Source: Sycobia sp. Sy_11
Taxonomy: Eukaryota; Arthropoda; Insecta; Hymenoptera; Epichrysomallidae
DNA length: 64,000 bases
Reading direction: 5' to 3'
Assembly (NCBI GenBank): GCA_018907035.1
Contig: JACCIC010000207.1
Span: 565,001 to 629,000 of the forward strand
Both the position numbers and the translations under genes were made by a program. Positions 54,051 through 64,000 of the stretch are shown here, in pieces; position 1 is the first letter of the stretch, and every line of letters starts with the position of its first letter. The notes under the pieces are model-generated. The model saw only the letters and a program-made list of their open reading frames with translations, did not search any database and was not told where the DNA came from.

Positions 54051-54232
54051 AGGACCAAAAAATGGCGGCGCCGCTTCGTTGTTTGGAAATGTATAAGTCA
54101 AGTAGGACTTCAACACCTTCCAAGAGCAATATCGGTAAGTTAAGTTGACTTGTTTAAGTCTATAGTTCGATATTCTCACAAGAAAGTAGAATAAGCATAT
54201 TTCGTAGCAGTCTAGTAGAACTCTGAAAATCA
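54051..54232 (-). repeat. BEL/Pao LTR (3' copy in element sense)
   Basis: Homologous to 57340-57521: AGGACCAA-AAATGG, CTTCGTTGTTTGGAA, GTATAAGTCAAGTAGGACTT, CAACACCTTCCAAGAGCAAT, TCTGAAAATCA. Confidence 0.82.
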
Positions 54233-54557
54233 CTGGAAATGCTCTGGAGACTCTCAAATCTCTTGAAAAATCTCACCTTTAGCGCGGAAGCCTGCCTTAC
54301 TTATAGTTCTCAGTGTCCAAACTTGATTACGGGTAGAAAGCTAAGGCATAAAAGGCCACTCCTTATCTGTAGTATTGGAACTTATATTGACATTTCGTTG
54401 TCTACTTCAAGAAGGCAAAACGGAATGCCAATTACCGCATAAGACTTGAATCTTACCATTATAATGTAAGCGGCGTGAACATACCGCCCACCTTGAACGA
54501 ATAATTTCGTACGATACGCAAAAATAAACGACCAACGTTGTAATTTATGAACATTTA

Positions 54558-54797
54558 TTACTTTGACTGTAATGTCAATAGATTAGCTGGTGTATTGTCG
54601 TCAACTGGACGCAAAATTAATTTGTTGACTGGTTGCTTATGCTTCTCTGATTCCGGTAAGAAAGAGTTGTGTAATCTACCACCTACTCGAAGCAAATTAT
54701 CAGTATCAATAAAGGGCATGAATGGATTTATTGATGGAAGTTTCTGTCCTGAAGATAAAATTCGAAACTCGTTGGAAAAAATCGACTGTTGGACCAA
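54558..54797 (-). pseudogene. BEL/Pao integrase N-terminus
   Basis: The 79-codon frame contains NPFMPFIDTDNLLRVGGRLH and NSFLPESEKHKQPVNKLIL. The LrVGGRLxnS and KHP blocks are diagnostic of the BEL/Pao integrase start (KHP here KHK). The remaining integrase is missing downstream. Confidence 0.85.
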
Positions 54798-54798
54798 T

Positions 54799-55740
54799 CT
54801 ACTTAAAAAAAGTGATTTCTTTTGAGATCTTATCAGCCGACAAGCAACCTTTTATTTTCTGCACTTTAGAGAGTGATAGGCTTCTACGCCAGCGAAGACA
54901 ATAAGTTATAATAACAACTAATTTATCAAATTTATCAACATATTCTTGCATAAAGGCTTGGTAAGCAGCGCGAAGTTCATGTTGTTTACGAAAACAAAAT
55001 ACTAGACGATTCATACAAGCTTTGGCAATTTTGTCTGAACCTATGTACTTAGGCTTACTGCAAAAGGAGAACTTAACTATGAAGCGACCATTAGAATTTC
55101 TACAATACGTGGTTTTGAAATGATTCCAACATTTTTGTTCTGAAAGAGATATATGATTTTGCTGAGGACTCTCTTCTGACTCCCAGAAGCAACTGATTGC
55201 CTCAGAAAGTTGATGATCTACTGCTAAATGATGTACCGTTCTTTCCGTGGTATCATCGGTGTCTACGTTCCCGATTAAAACCCAGCCAAAAACAGACGAT
55301 AGAGCCACCGGACCAGTATGTGGGGATTGAGCTCGACGTATTTCTGGCAAAAGCACGGCTCCATAAACAGACGAGCTTAAAATGTAATCCACCGTATTTG
55401 GTTGTCTAAATTGTGGGTCAGCTAAGTGTAGCCCATGGATGTGGTTCCAATGTTCAGAAACGATTTTGTCCCTTGGCAGCAAATTAGAAACACGTTTCAC
55501 TATTAGGGCTGTCAAATTAAGAGAGAACCCTGGATTTAGTAGAGCTTTCAAGGTAAGCTGTACTTCAGTACGAGCAATAGCATTAGTCTTGCCGTTCAAA
55601 CCAGATATGACAATGTTGACTGGTTTCAAGTTTAAAGATAATATCTTAGCCACAGTATCGGATATAAAGGATTTTTCGGTGGACGAACCTAATAAGACTC
55701 GAGCCATTGTACGGGCACCTTCTGAGGATTCAAGGACCAC
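54799..55740 (-). pseudogene. BEL/Pao Pol: protease and pre-RT region
   Basis: A 313-codon frame. Residues about 13-30 read RVLLGSSTEKSFISDTVAK, the protease block where LxDSGSexSfI is expected, so the catalytic Asp is substituted (LLGSST). Then VDYILSSSVYGAVLLPEIRR and SSVFGWVLIGNV (DUF1758 end). Then CFWESEESPQ, CWNHFKTTYCRNSNGRFIVK and QAFMQEYVDKF, the start of the RT region. The last about 40 residues run into the RT/integrase junction. The frame is unusually well kept given the missing RT. Confidence 0.87.
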
Positions 55741-55819
55741 TACTGCACTAGCTCACAACGGTTGAGAAATACTTTTATCTGAACCCTTTTATGTGAATTG
55801 AAGTCGAGGGACCAGCTTT

Positions 55820-56000
55820 CGTTTCACGCAGATAGTTCTTTTACTACCGAGTTCCCCAGAATGAAGCTTCGTATGATGTTTGTAACCGCAAACGAATAAG
55901 CCAGCTTTTGAGGGACAGTCTTCAATTCTATGCTTAGAGCTTAGACCATTGAAACATATCTTACATTGTGCTGCATGTTCTTTCCTCTTAGCTGGTACAA
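55820..56000 (-). pseudogene. BEL/Pao zinc-knuckle segment
   Basis: A minus-strand frame reads VPAKRKEHAAQCKICFNGLS, SKHRIEDC and LFVCGYKHHTKLHSGEL. This is the Cx2C...H...C cluster followed by the HHTLLH-like block preceding the BEL/Pao protease. Confidence 0.75.
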
Positions 56001-56346
56001 GATCTGCTCATAAAATGCGGTCCATGACAAAGGGAACAAGGCATAACATTAATTTTTTTGGAATTTCAGTGGTAACATGTGTTAACGTATTTCTCCTAAA
56101 CGAAATAGATTTTCTACCAGCACTGGCATTATTTTAAATGCGAAGTTTTTCACTGTAGTCATGTTCAGTTCTGACAAATTCATCCAAATCCTCGACCACA
56201 TCTAGATTTTGAATCCTAGACTCTAAGAATTTTTTTAAGTCTACAAATGTTGGAAATTCGTTAATTAATCTCGTTTAATTAAGCGTGTCTCTAAGTCGTG
56301 TCAACAATTGTAATTTATTTTCAATTAATTGAGTAAATATCATGTC

Positions 56347-56808
56347 TCAATGGCCAACTATCAGTTTTAGAGAGGTGAAAACATTTTTACTCTCCAAGGC
56401 AGTATGCAATAGTTTACTTAAATGCTCACTAGTTTCCTTAGAAGAAGCTGGAAGGCGCAAAAGAGTACTAAAATGGGCAGAAAATCTTAATAGTGGATTA
56501 TCGTACCGACTACATAATGCCTCCCAAGTCGAGAGAAAGTTTTCACCCACCAAATCAAAACTCTGCAGTTTTGAAGCTGCTTCACCTTCTAATGCATCGA
56601 GCAGCTTCTGAAATGTAATAATAGTAGGAATCTCCGTATAGTTTAACACAAGGGACTGAAATTTGCTTTTAAAACTTTGCCAATTACGCTGAGTGCCATT
56701 AAACTTCATTAAAAACGGTAATTTTACCTTTTCAAGAGAGGTCCGCAATGAATTCGTTATTACCGACGTAGTTGAGAATACGTTGTGAGTAATAATACGT
56801 TCTGACAT
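56347..56808 (-). pseudogene. BEL/Pao Gag (DUF1759 type)
   Basis: A 153-codon frame: KVKLPFLMKFNGTQRNWQSF, KSKFQSLVLN, KLLDALEGEAASKLQSFDLV and STWEALCSRYDNPL. It matches the DUF1759 pattern LPkfxGxxxxWxxFxxxF...YLxxxLxGxAxxxIxxxxxxxxNYxxAWxxLxxRYdn. A short continuation in another frame at 56300-56150 (SRIQNLDVVEDLDEFVRTEH) links it to the knuckles. The start at 56808 (MSERII) is plausible but unproven. Confidence 0.83.
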
Positions 56809-57014
56809 AGCGATTCGCGACCGTTAATCCTCAACAATCATAGCTGCGGCAGCTTTCTGTTTAGACCTATTGGATTTGAAATTCATCAATAAATCTAAGC
56901 ATCGTTTCTGTCTCACTAACAAATCTTGGGTACCCATTTTAGCCATAATATTATTAGTATATGCTTCCTTTAATTGAGCAACATACCGTGCGTGTTAAAT
57001 TCAACACAGCAAAA

Positions 57015-57332
57015 AACCGAAAGCTTAGTCGAAGGCGTATAGTTACTGTAAATTATAGCTATACGTACTGTAGCTATACGTATTCGTATATACTCCTGCA
57101 AATGAGTGATTACTGTGCATGTCGATCTATGCACAAGCAAAAAGTAAAGCCAAGTCAAGCGTGTATAGCCTAACTCTATACGTGTTAGTATAAGTTCCTG
57201 CAATTGAACGGTATACTAGTATTGATGGCAAAAATCCGGAAAGCCAAGTCGAAAACGTATAGCATAAATCTATACGTATTAGTATATGCTGCTGCAATTG
57301 AACGATGTACTATGCGTTGATGGCAAGGACCC
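57015..57332. repeat. Tandem repeat of about 95 bp in BEL/Pao leader
   Basis: Three imperfect units, starting near 57020, 57149 and 57239. Each has AGCCAAGTCGAA-x-CGTATAG, a TCTATACGTATTAGTATA-type palindromic piece, CTGCAATTGAACG and TTGATGGCAA. They sit between the right LTR and gag, in the untranslated leader. Confidence 0.75.
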
Positions 57333-57339
57333 GGTTTGA

Positions 57340-57521
57340 AGGACCAAGAAATGGCTGCGTCACTTCGTTGTTTGGAAGTGTATAAGTCAAGTAGGACTTC
57401 AACACCTTCCAAGAGCAATATCGATAAGCTAAGTCGACTTCTCCAAGTCTATTGTTCGACATTCTTACAAGAAAGTAGAATAAGCATATTTAGCAGCAGT
57501 CCAGTAGAACTCTGAAAATCA
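57340..57521 (-). repeat. BEL/Pao LTR (5' copy in element sense)
   Basis: Partner of 54051-54232; see there. Confidence 0.82.
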
Positions 57522-57884
57522 GTGGGTAATCCCACGTTATCAATAAATGAGTGCATATGGGCACACTTTTAATAAGAAAATTTTTTATTGAATAATAATA
57601 AGTAATCATTTTGAAACTTACATGAATTGGTACTCATATATATATTTACATATACTTGACTTTATAAAAATTTATTTCAATACTTACTTTTGTTTAAATT
57701 AGAAATATTTACAAACAATCAAATTATACGTAAGTTAGTTTAGCATCTCACGTTTATATGTAGTCGACTGAGAAGTCTAATTAAGAAAACGTTGCATTTA
57801 ATAAATAAATCCAATACATTGATTATATTAATAAATGTATTACATTAAAGAAAAGATAAAGAATTTGAATACACTATTTTTTTT
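57522..57884. other. AT-rich spacer with a dispersed repeat
   Basis: 57580-57720 resembles 10300-10410. No gene was seen. Confidence 0.5.
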
Positions 57885-58087
57885 TAATGTTGTTTTTTTG
57901 ATAGTGGGAAGTTCATCCGCTATTGTTTGACGGCTAGTAGCTCTCGCCAACTGGGACTACCGCTGGAGCCGGTTCCAGGATATGCAGGATTCTAACCTAC
58001 TAAACCCACTAACCATATCAGGGTGCAAATATATGCTCAGGAACACTTAGCTATCGCCATTGTATTCCTTTCCCCCTGATTAATCTT

Positions 58088-58613
58088 CCACGGTTTCCGT
58101 CACATTCAGTTCTCTGCAGTATGCCAGAAAACTGAGTACATCCACCTTGGAAAAACTCTCGTGGTCGAGGTTATCTTCTCCTAGCCACTTTACGCGATAT
58201 TCCCTTAAGTTAGGGCAAGTGCAGAAGAAATGCCTCGGAGTTTCCTCCTCCTTCCCACACCATCTGCAGAGGTTCCTGTGTCCTCTGATCTTATGTGTAT
58301 AATACTCTAAATTGCTGTGTCCTGTTGTAAGTTCCAGGATTAGCTTTGCTTCACGTTAATTTAGTTTGATGATTTTTTGAGCCCGTCCGCAGATCTTACT
58401 GTCGAGAAGGTCTTTGAACCATTTGTATCTGCGTGAGTTTACCCACGTTGTTAGTTTTACTTTCTCAAGGCTTCTCTCTATCACATTGCATCCCTCTTGG
58501 TAAGGTACAGTGGTATCCCTTACTCGATGGCACTCCGATCAGCATCCTTGTTTTGTCATAATGTCTACTTTCGTGTTTCCCTTACGGGCTGATTTTCTCG
58601 GTATCCATGTAAC
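58088..58613 (-). pseudogene. LINE ORF2 C-terminus with zinc knuckle
   Basis: Continues the RNase H frame past a stop: VTWIPRKSARKGNTKVD is the degenerate WvPGHsGixGNexAD block. Later RGHRNLCRWCGKEEETPRHF then FCTCPNLREYRVKWLGE follow, a C-x-x-C-x8-H-x4-C knuckle. The frame ends VTETVED and a stop at about 58088. Three nonsense codons lie inside. Confidence 0.85.
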
Positions 58614-58928
58614 TCAGACCTTATTTGCCCTGGTCAAATTGTCTAGAGCAATTTTAGCTTCTTTGACCAGTAGTAACGTAGTGCAGGGTTGATCGAGGGA
58701 CTTCAGCGTTGCTATGCTGTTTGTGCATATATTTATGCATCTGCCATTAATTCCCCTTTGCATTAAGCCGTTTGCACAGGTTTCAATGGCAGCTATTTCT
58801 GCCTGAAACACTGTGTTATATTTATTCAGCCTAAAGGCTGAATTTAAACTGCGTTCAGGTCCATATATACCGAATCCAGTACCAACATCTGTTCTGGATC
58901 CTGCTGTGAACCAGATATCACCTCCCAA
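58614..58928 (-). pseudogene. LINE ORF2 RNase H domain
   Basis: The 104-codon frame has DIWFTAGSRTDVGTGFGIYG (TDGSk expected, so the first catalytic Asp reads Ala), NTVFQAEIAAIETCANGL with the catalytic Glu, and INICTNSIATLKSLDQP, where sDSqAA is expected. Two catalytic acids are therefore changed. A frameshift at about 58920 separates it from the RT part. Confidence 0.85.
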
Positions 58929-60415
58929 AATTTAGGTCATTGTTCCAATCCTCTATGCTCGGTATCCTAATCTTATATCGTTGCCCGAAGCAGAGAGTTT
59001 TATTAATACGATCTTGAGGGAGATTAAAAGTTGGACCTCTCAGTATTTCCCTGCAAATGGTAGCGTGTCCAGTTGTGGTACTATCCCACTGACCGCTGCA
59101 TATCATTCTATAAGCCGATCTGGCAGCCGTTCTTGTTATTTCCAAGTCCAAGCTGTCCAGACCTAGCATTATCCTGACAGCAGCAGTAGGGGTACTCATT
59201 TTTAATCCAAATGCTCCCCTTAGCGAGATTGCCTGTATGTGATCGAGGATTCTCGCAGAGGATTTATTCTCGATCACTTTCCACCACACCAAGGCAGCAC
59301 AAGTCAGCCCCGGCATCAGTATTGTTTTATATATCCATAAAACTTTGTGCCCTTCAAACCCCCAGCCCGTGCCGATAGCGGACCTACACTGCATCAGTAT
59401 GTTGACGATCTTTTCACTGTGCATTCATAGGTATTGTCCCCACGATATTTTCTTATCTAGGTATACATCTAGGTATTCAACTCCTTTCATATACGGTATA
59501 CCTTGCCTGCGAAAGTTTACGCAAGATTTTATTTTGCTCTTGTATTTCCTAGTAAAGGCTACAACTTCGGTTTGCTTTGGATTGATCCCCAGGGATCTCT
59601 CTTCAATCCAATCATTGACCTTTACCAGAACCTCCTGAAGAATTTCAGGTAATTTCTCTTCGTACTTGCCCCTGACAAGTATTGCGAAATCATCTGCGTA
59701 AGCGACTGCGAAGATTCTTTCCTCTTCAAGCATATGCAGTAAGCCATCAGCTACAAGATTTCACGGGAGAGGTGAAAGTACCCCTCATTGTGAACATCCT
59801 TCGTTGACTTTACCTCTTAAGAGTTTACCTTTCCATTCACTACATACCTCTCTATTACTTAAGGAACTCATAATCCATCTTCTAATAGAGGGTGTTATTC
59901 CCTTAGCATATAGAGCATTGTCAATGGCAATCCTAGTGGTGCTATTGAACGCACATTCTATGTCTATGAAAGCACCTATTACAGTTTCCATCGAGTTCCA
60001 AGCCTTCTCAATGTGTTTGACCACTGAGTGGAGAGCTGTCTCAGTGGACTTTCCCGTCGTGTAGGCACGTTGCCTACTTGAAATTGGGCTATTAGTAAAC
60101 ACTGTTTGCCTTATATGTAAATCTACTACCCTCTCCATCGTTTTTAGCAAGAATGACGTCAGACAAATTGGTCTGAAGTTTTTCACCGACGATTAACTGC
60201 CTCTCCCAGGTTTGGGGAGACACGAAAGAGACACGAGATGTCTTCCATACCTCTGGTATATACCCAGTTGCGATACTGCCTCTGAAGATTCCCGTAATAA
60301 GTTTTAAAATACTTTCACACCCCATCTGTAACATCTTAGAGAAGATGCCATCAAGTCCTGGTGTCTTATACGGTTCAAAGGAGTAAATCGTCCATTTTAT
60401 CTTCTCCGGAGTCAC
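58918..60415 (-). pseudogene. LINE ORF2 reverse transcriptase
   Basis: In order: frame 60092-60415 (KTPGLDGIFSKMLQMGC), frame 59785-60186 (NFRPICLTSFLLKTMERVVD, ISSRQRAYTTGKSTETAL, AFIDIECAFN with palm A Asp), then past two nonsense codons GVLSPL. Frame 59425-59733 follows (FAVAYADDFAILVRGK, catalytic YADD intact; LGINPKQTEVVAF). After one more stop comes 58918-59424 (the thumb and connection, ILMPGLTCAALVWW). One frameshift at about 60190. Confidence 0.9.
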
Positions 60416-60433
60416 AATTTGAACAGCCGTTTT

Positions 60434-61675
60434 TCAATCCGCACCTACCAGCCGTTCCGTGATGGTGTGGTAAATTTCATTTTTGCAGTTCCTGATGAAG
60501 TCAGGAAAGTTAGCCTTCAGATGTAGTTCAAGTGCGCCCTCTTCTGTATTTACATAACTACCTGCTACGTCTCGTAGATTTTGCAGTCGATAGTTATTAT
60601 CCTTTGTTAGGATTTTGGCCAACTTGGCTACATCAGACAGGTTCTCGGTCCCTGAACAGAAATTCCTCCATGCTTCTCTTTTAGCAATATTTACTTCCCT
60701 TTTGAAATCGCCCATTGTTTTCTTATATATGGACCATCCCTCAGAGTTTTTCGTCTTCATCGCCCTATTGTAGGCCTTGCGTGCCATTTTTCTCAACGCC
60801 TCTACTTTCCCATTCCACCAGTATGCGCTGTTAGGTTTCCTAGCAGGTTTTAATGGACAGTTGTTTTCGTAGGTTCTGGTAATTGCTGTCTGAACTTTAC
60901 ATAATGTCCAGTCTAGTTGAAACTCAGTGCTATATTCTCCTTTAAGATGAGCAGTGCTTTCACGAAGTTCATCTTTAAATAGATCCCAACCTGTATCTGT
61001 TGGTTTTCTCCTCGGTTCCATTCTTGTGTTAAGACATTCCAATTGGAATGTTATGGTCCTATGTTTTGACATGGATGGTTCTTTTTCCACCTTCCATCCA
61101 TGTATAATACTCCTTGCTTTAACAGATGCTACAGTGAGGTCAAGGACCTCATTTCTGTTACCCGTTATATAAGTGGGTTCATTTCCTCGGTTGACTATAT
61201 CTAAATGACTTCCGATTAGGTACTCCAGTAAGGCCTCTTCTCTGGCGTTGATATCGGTGCTACCCCATGTCACATGATGTGCATTAGCGTCGCAGCCAAT
61301 AATCAAGTCCAGATTCGAGCGTTTGCTGAACTCAACCGCCTTTCTCATGCTGGAGATAGGTATATCCTCATCGTGTGCAATGTAGACTGAGCAAACTAAG
61401 ATACTTCGCACATGTCGGTCTTTGCTCTCGATTTCGATTTTGATGGTGGTGAAGTCCCTGCAGCTCAGCTCCTGCAACAGAAAACCATTAATTCCCTTGA
61501 TGAAAATGCAAGCTCTCACGTTTCCATCTATGGACCTCACAAAAAGTTCCTCTTTCGCGTTAATACCCCTAATACGTTCCCTCCAAATCCAGGGTTCCAG
61601 TATTACGGCTATGTGTGTATGCACCTTTCCCAGACTTCTCGATAAGATCGCTGAGGCGCTTTTGGAATGGTGCAA
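60434..61675 (-). CDS. LINE ORF2 APE endonuclease domain (open frame)
   Basis: A 413-codon frame. HTHIAVILEPWI carries the catalytic Glu (QEPW expected; here LEPW). CSVYIAHDED, DLIIGCDANAHHVTWGSTDI (catalytic DxNxHH), GNRNEVLDLTVA and SMSKHRTITF (SDHrxI, here SKH) follow in the order of exonuclease-endonuclease-phosphatase LINE nucleases. The second half is the linker to RT (AYWWNGKVEALRKMARKAYN, AWRNFCSGTE). A TGA at 60434 interrupts the frame, which continues in phase into RT. The annotated start is the first Met; ORF2 probably begins slightly upstream. Confidence 0.9.
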   Translation of the reverse strand: MHHSKSASAILSRSLGKVHTHIAVILEPWIWRERIRGINAKEELFVRSIDGNVRACIFIKGINGFLLQELSCRDFTTIKIEIESKDRHVRSILVCSVYIAHDEDIPISSMRKAVEFSKRSNLDLIIGCDANAHHVTWGSTDINAREEALLEYLIGSHLDIVNRGNEPTYITGNRNEVLDLTVASVKARSIIHGWKVEKEPSMSKHRTITFQLECLNTRMEPRRKPTDTGWDLFKDELRESTAHLKGEYSTEFQLDWTLCKVQTAITRTYENNCPLKPARKPNSAYWWNGKVEALRKMARKAYNRAMKTKNSEGWSIYKKTMGDFKREVNIAKREAWRNFCSGTENLSDVAKLAKILTKDNNYRLQNLRDVAGSYVNTEEGALELHLKANFPDFIRNCKNEIYHTITERLVGAD

Positions 61676-61793
61676 ATTAATTTAGGTAAAGCATATCCCC
61701 GAAATAGCCATTGAGGATGCTATTTCTTAGATAGGGTTTAGGTTTCTGCTTCGGAGGGCCTCCACTGATAATTCATTTAGACCAAGAACAAGA

Positions 61794-62679
61794 CTACCGT
61801 CGGCAGACTTGTTCATGATCGCCCATCTTGATGGATCCACTCCTTTGTTCTGTCTTCGGACCAACTTTAGGAAGTCCGGGACAGATTAATCTTTCAGCCG
61901 CAATCTTTGTAAATAGTTTTGTAATTTTTAATTCTTCCGGAGATACTACTCTGACTTTGAGGTCCGAGTCCCCCAGCTTCAGATTATCAGCCTCCTTTCT
62001 CAGCCAGGTCTCAGAGTCCTTGTCTTCGCAGACAAAGACCACTGTTCCCCTTCTGGGAAAGGATTCTTTAAATCTCAGTGCGAAATCGTCATCGTCAATT
62101 TTGCAGATTTTCTTCACCACTGTTTTTTTCAGTGACGTGCAGGTTTCTGCAGGCATTTCCCTACAGAGATATTCACCACACGTGAGTGTGAGGCAGGTGA
62201 GATGCTGCCCCTACGTACGTACCTTCCTTGCGTTTTTTGAGCGGTTTCTGAAGCCCCTGCTCAGTAGACCCAAGGCTGGTTGAGGGTCCCCTCTTACCCG
62301 AATCAGTGGCTGGAGCATCCGAGGCCGATGTAGTCAGTACGGTTAGTGCCCGTTTCTTTTCTGCATGCCTCCGCTTTCTCCCCGCCTCCGATCTAGGAAC
62401 AGGTAGACTCTCTTCCATTGCTTTTTGTTTAAGGAGTTTCCTCCTTTGTGCTCCACTCAGGTTCCGATTCATGCCCGCGCCTTCATGTGCACCCGTCTCC
62501 CCCCGTTCAGTGGCCTGAACAGGTCTCAGTACCTCCGAGATGGTTTCTGTCGGTAACATAACCCGACTTTCTTCCATCTCGTGCTCCCCCCCTATTTCCA
62601 TCTCAGTGTTCTCAGGTTTTTGCATTTCTATTCCTACGAGTATTGCGGATATATATAGTCCACCCGGCATGGGCCGCAA
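61794..62679 (-). pseudogene. LINE ORF1 (Gag-like, DUF4780-type)
   Basis: Frame 62173-62679 is low-complexity and charged, with LSGAQRRKLLKQKAMEESLP, RRHAEKKRAL and KRGPSTS, as in N-termini of many insect LINE ORF1s. The likely start is Met at 62625. After a frameshift, frame 61794-62156 (DFALRFKESFPRRGTVVFVC, TWLRKEADNLKLGDSDLKVR, VVSPEELKITKLF) resembles the DUF4780 RNA-binding region. The usual later part of that domain is truncated. No CCHC knuckle was seen. Confidence 0.72.
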
Positions 62680-63150
62680 CTACCGGGTAAGGCCTGCAAT
62701 ACGACGGGATTCGGCCTGGTTTCCCGAAGGAACCGTTTTCGATGCATTCACCTTTGTGCTATTCATCCTTCAGCACGGTATCTCTATCAACACTTTGGAT
62801 TAGGGGCAAATTAGCAGACCGAGATTCGCTGTTTCTCAGCCGCAGGCTGCTTCTTAGTTACCCGAGGAGCCTTACCCTCTTCCCTGACTCTGACATCCAT
62901 ACATACCATCCATACTTTCGCAATCATTTTTAGGATATCCGTTTATAGGGATCCCCCCATCAGGTAGTTCGGAGAGCCCGTTTAAAGGGATCCGAATTCC
63001 CGATCCAAATACTCGTGAGCCAGAGAAGGATGCGGAACTCTTCGTGTTGTACAGATCTAAAAGGATCTGGTACATCGACCAAGCGCTCATCTTGCGTCCC
63101 CGGCTTAAGCTCTCTCATCCCGTAACGGTCATGTAGCCCCTAGAGAGAGG
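62680..63150 (-). other. LINE 5' region
   Basis: GC-richer than flank. The frame 62872-63090 lies in phase with ORF1 but is separated by several stops, so it is more likely 5' untranslated sequence. Two GGGATCC-containing repeats (about 62947 and 62987) occur. Confidence 0.5.
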
Positions 63151-64000
63151 AATACACCATACTTGATTTATTTTATACTACCGTAGAAAGGAATTTTAAA
63201 GAGATTTCACAAATTTTTGAGAGTCATATCTAGAATTTAGTTTTATATATAATATCTATATTATTAGATATACTATTATTAGAAATATTGTTACAAAACG
63301 TTATTGTTATTTATATAAATGTAATTTCTTATTTGATTTTGAAAAAAAATCTTAGCCGTACCATTACTAGAAGAATTATTACCAAAATTTATTGTTATTT
63401 ATGTAAATGTAATAATACAATAAAGTGAAAAGTTTCAATTCATAAGAAATTCTAATACACTAATTTTGTCTTATTTTATATTATCGTACACAGTATTTTT
63501 AAAGAGATTACATATATTTTTGAAAGCCATATTTATCTACTTTATTCTTTAGAAATTAATTTCAATAATTACATTTTAATTATTATAATCTAATTATATA
63601 TTTAATGCTAACATATGGTACTGGATAAAATCTACGTAATTCTTGACTTTTTCTTAAGTGTATTTTAAGAAATGCTTTCGGTAGTTGAATTTTTATTTCA
63701 AAGATCACAATTTTAAGTTTGAATATGAAAGTGATAAACTTCAAAGACACGGAATTGAATCGGCATATTTGACTTAATTTATACTTTTATAAAAATGAAA
63801 ATATAGGAATATATATGAAAAATATATGAAAAAATATTATAATATTATTTAAATAGTTTTATATTAAAATATTTTTACATAATTTTCGTAATTTAAAGTT
63901 TTCAACTTTCTCCATACTTTAAATACGACTACATTACGCTTATTTTTAATTTAAAAATTTGCTAATATTTTTAATCTCTGCAAATATAGTTATACAAATA
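63151..64000. other. AT-rich flank, no gene seen
   Basis: AT-rich DNA with a loosely repeated AGAAATATTGTTAC/AATTATTACC-AAATTTATTGTTATTT unit at about 63275-63410. No motif was recognised. Confidence 0.6.

Larger units (their letters stand above)
54042..57521 (-). mobile_element. BEL/Pao LTR retrotransposon lacking RT
   Basis: Two direct repeats (about 54051-54232 and 57340-57521), both ending TCTGAAAATCA, bracket a minus-strand gag, zinc-knuckle, protease and integrase start. RT and RNase H are absent: the frame that passes the protease and pre-RT region is followed directly by the integrase N-terminus. A non-autonomous deletion derivative is likely. LTR left borders and target duplication were not resolved. 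Confidence 0.82.
57885..63150 (-). mobile_element. Nearly full-length LINE (APE endonuclease, RT, RNase H)
   Basis: About 5.3 kb on the minus strand: 5' region (63150-62680), ORF1 (62625-61794), ORF2 (61675 to about 58088), 3' UTR, and an A-rich 3' end at about 57900-57884. RNase H between RT and the C-terminal knuckle points to the LOA or I group rather than Jockey or R1. ORF2 needs only a few nonsense codons and about two frameshifts to be accounted for, so it is the youngest-looking protein-coding element in the window. Confidence 0.88.

Noticed and set aside
55439..55765. 108-codon plus-strand ORF
   Set aside because: Antisense of the BEL/Pao protease region.

Overview
The window looks like eukaryotic, arthropod and most probably insect DNA. 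It is AT-rich, full of (TA)n tracts, and carries insect-type mobile elements: mariner, piggyBac, BEL/Pao, Ty3/Gypsy, Penelope-like and non-LTR elements. The CpG-rich patches would suit a hymenopteran such as an ant, but that is a guess. There are no operons, and only one stretch, an exon at 33530-33806, looks like a real host protein-coding exon. Almost everything else is decayed transposon sequence, often nested.

Layout, left half. 1-960 is unassigned. 1-5.3 kb holds an inverted pair of Penelope-like (PLE) tails, a mariner relic, an 870-bp inverted repeat and a second mariner relic. 5.9-7.1 kb has a minus-strand Gypsy RNase H remnant and unrecognised ORFs, and 7.8-8.75 kb is a CpG-rich island. 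9.5-15.3 kb holds two mariner relics around a plus-strand Gypsy pol (protease, RT, RNase H, start of integrase). 16.2-17.3 kb is a tRNA-type SINE abutting a PLE reverse transcriptase. 18.9-21.2 kb is a BEL/Pao pol relic, 21.8-22.7 kb an LTR-like block and 22.9-23.8 kb a piggyBac relic. 24.25-29.8 kb is a minus-strand Gypsy element interrupted at about 25.75-27.15 kb.

Layout, right half. 30.5-36.6 kb holds three PLE 3' regions (GIY-YIG endonuclease, RT, hammerhead-like motifs, an intron-like leader) on either side of the host exon. 36.8-39.8 kb has two LTR-like direct repeats around an integrase fragment. 40.6-41.85 kb is a structurally complete but dead mariner. 42.4-45.9 kb is a pile-up of Gypsy, mariner and PLE tails. 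46.3-50.1 kb is an LTR plus gag/RT of another Gypsy element, with a PLE-derived hairpin in its LTR. 50.4-53.4 kb is a decayed LINE, 54.0-57.5 kb a BEL/Pao element that lost its RT, and 57.9-63.1 kb a nearly full-length, lightly decayed LINE with APE endonuclease, RT and RNase H. The last 0.85 kb is AT-rich with no feature seen.

The most interesting thread is the PLE family. At least eleven loci share a tail ending near TGTAAGACC, several of them as head-to-head inverted pairs. The better copies carry a GIY-YIG endonuclease, long direct repeats, a conserved CTGAnGA/GAAACGT hammerhead-like fold just after the RT stop codon, and a short intron-like segment with an exact TACTAAC branch-point motif.
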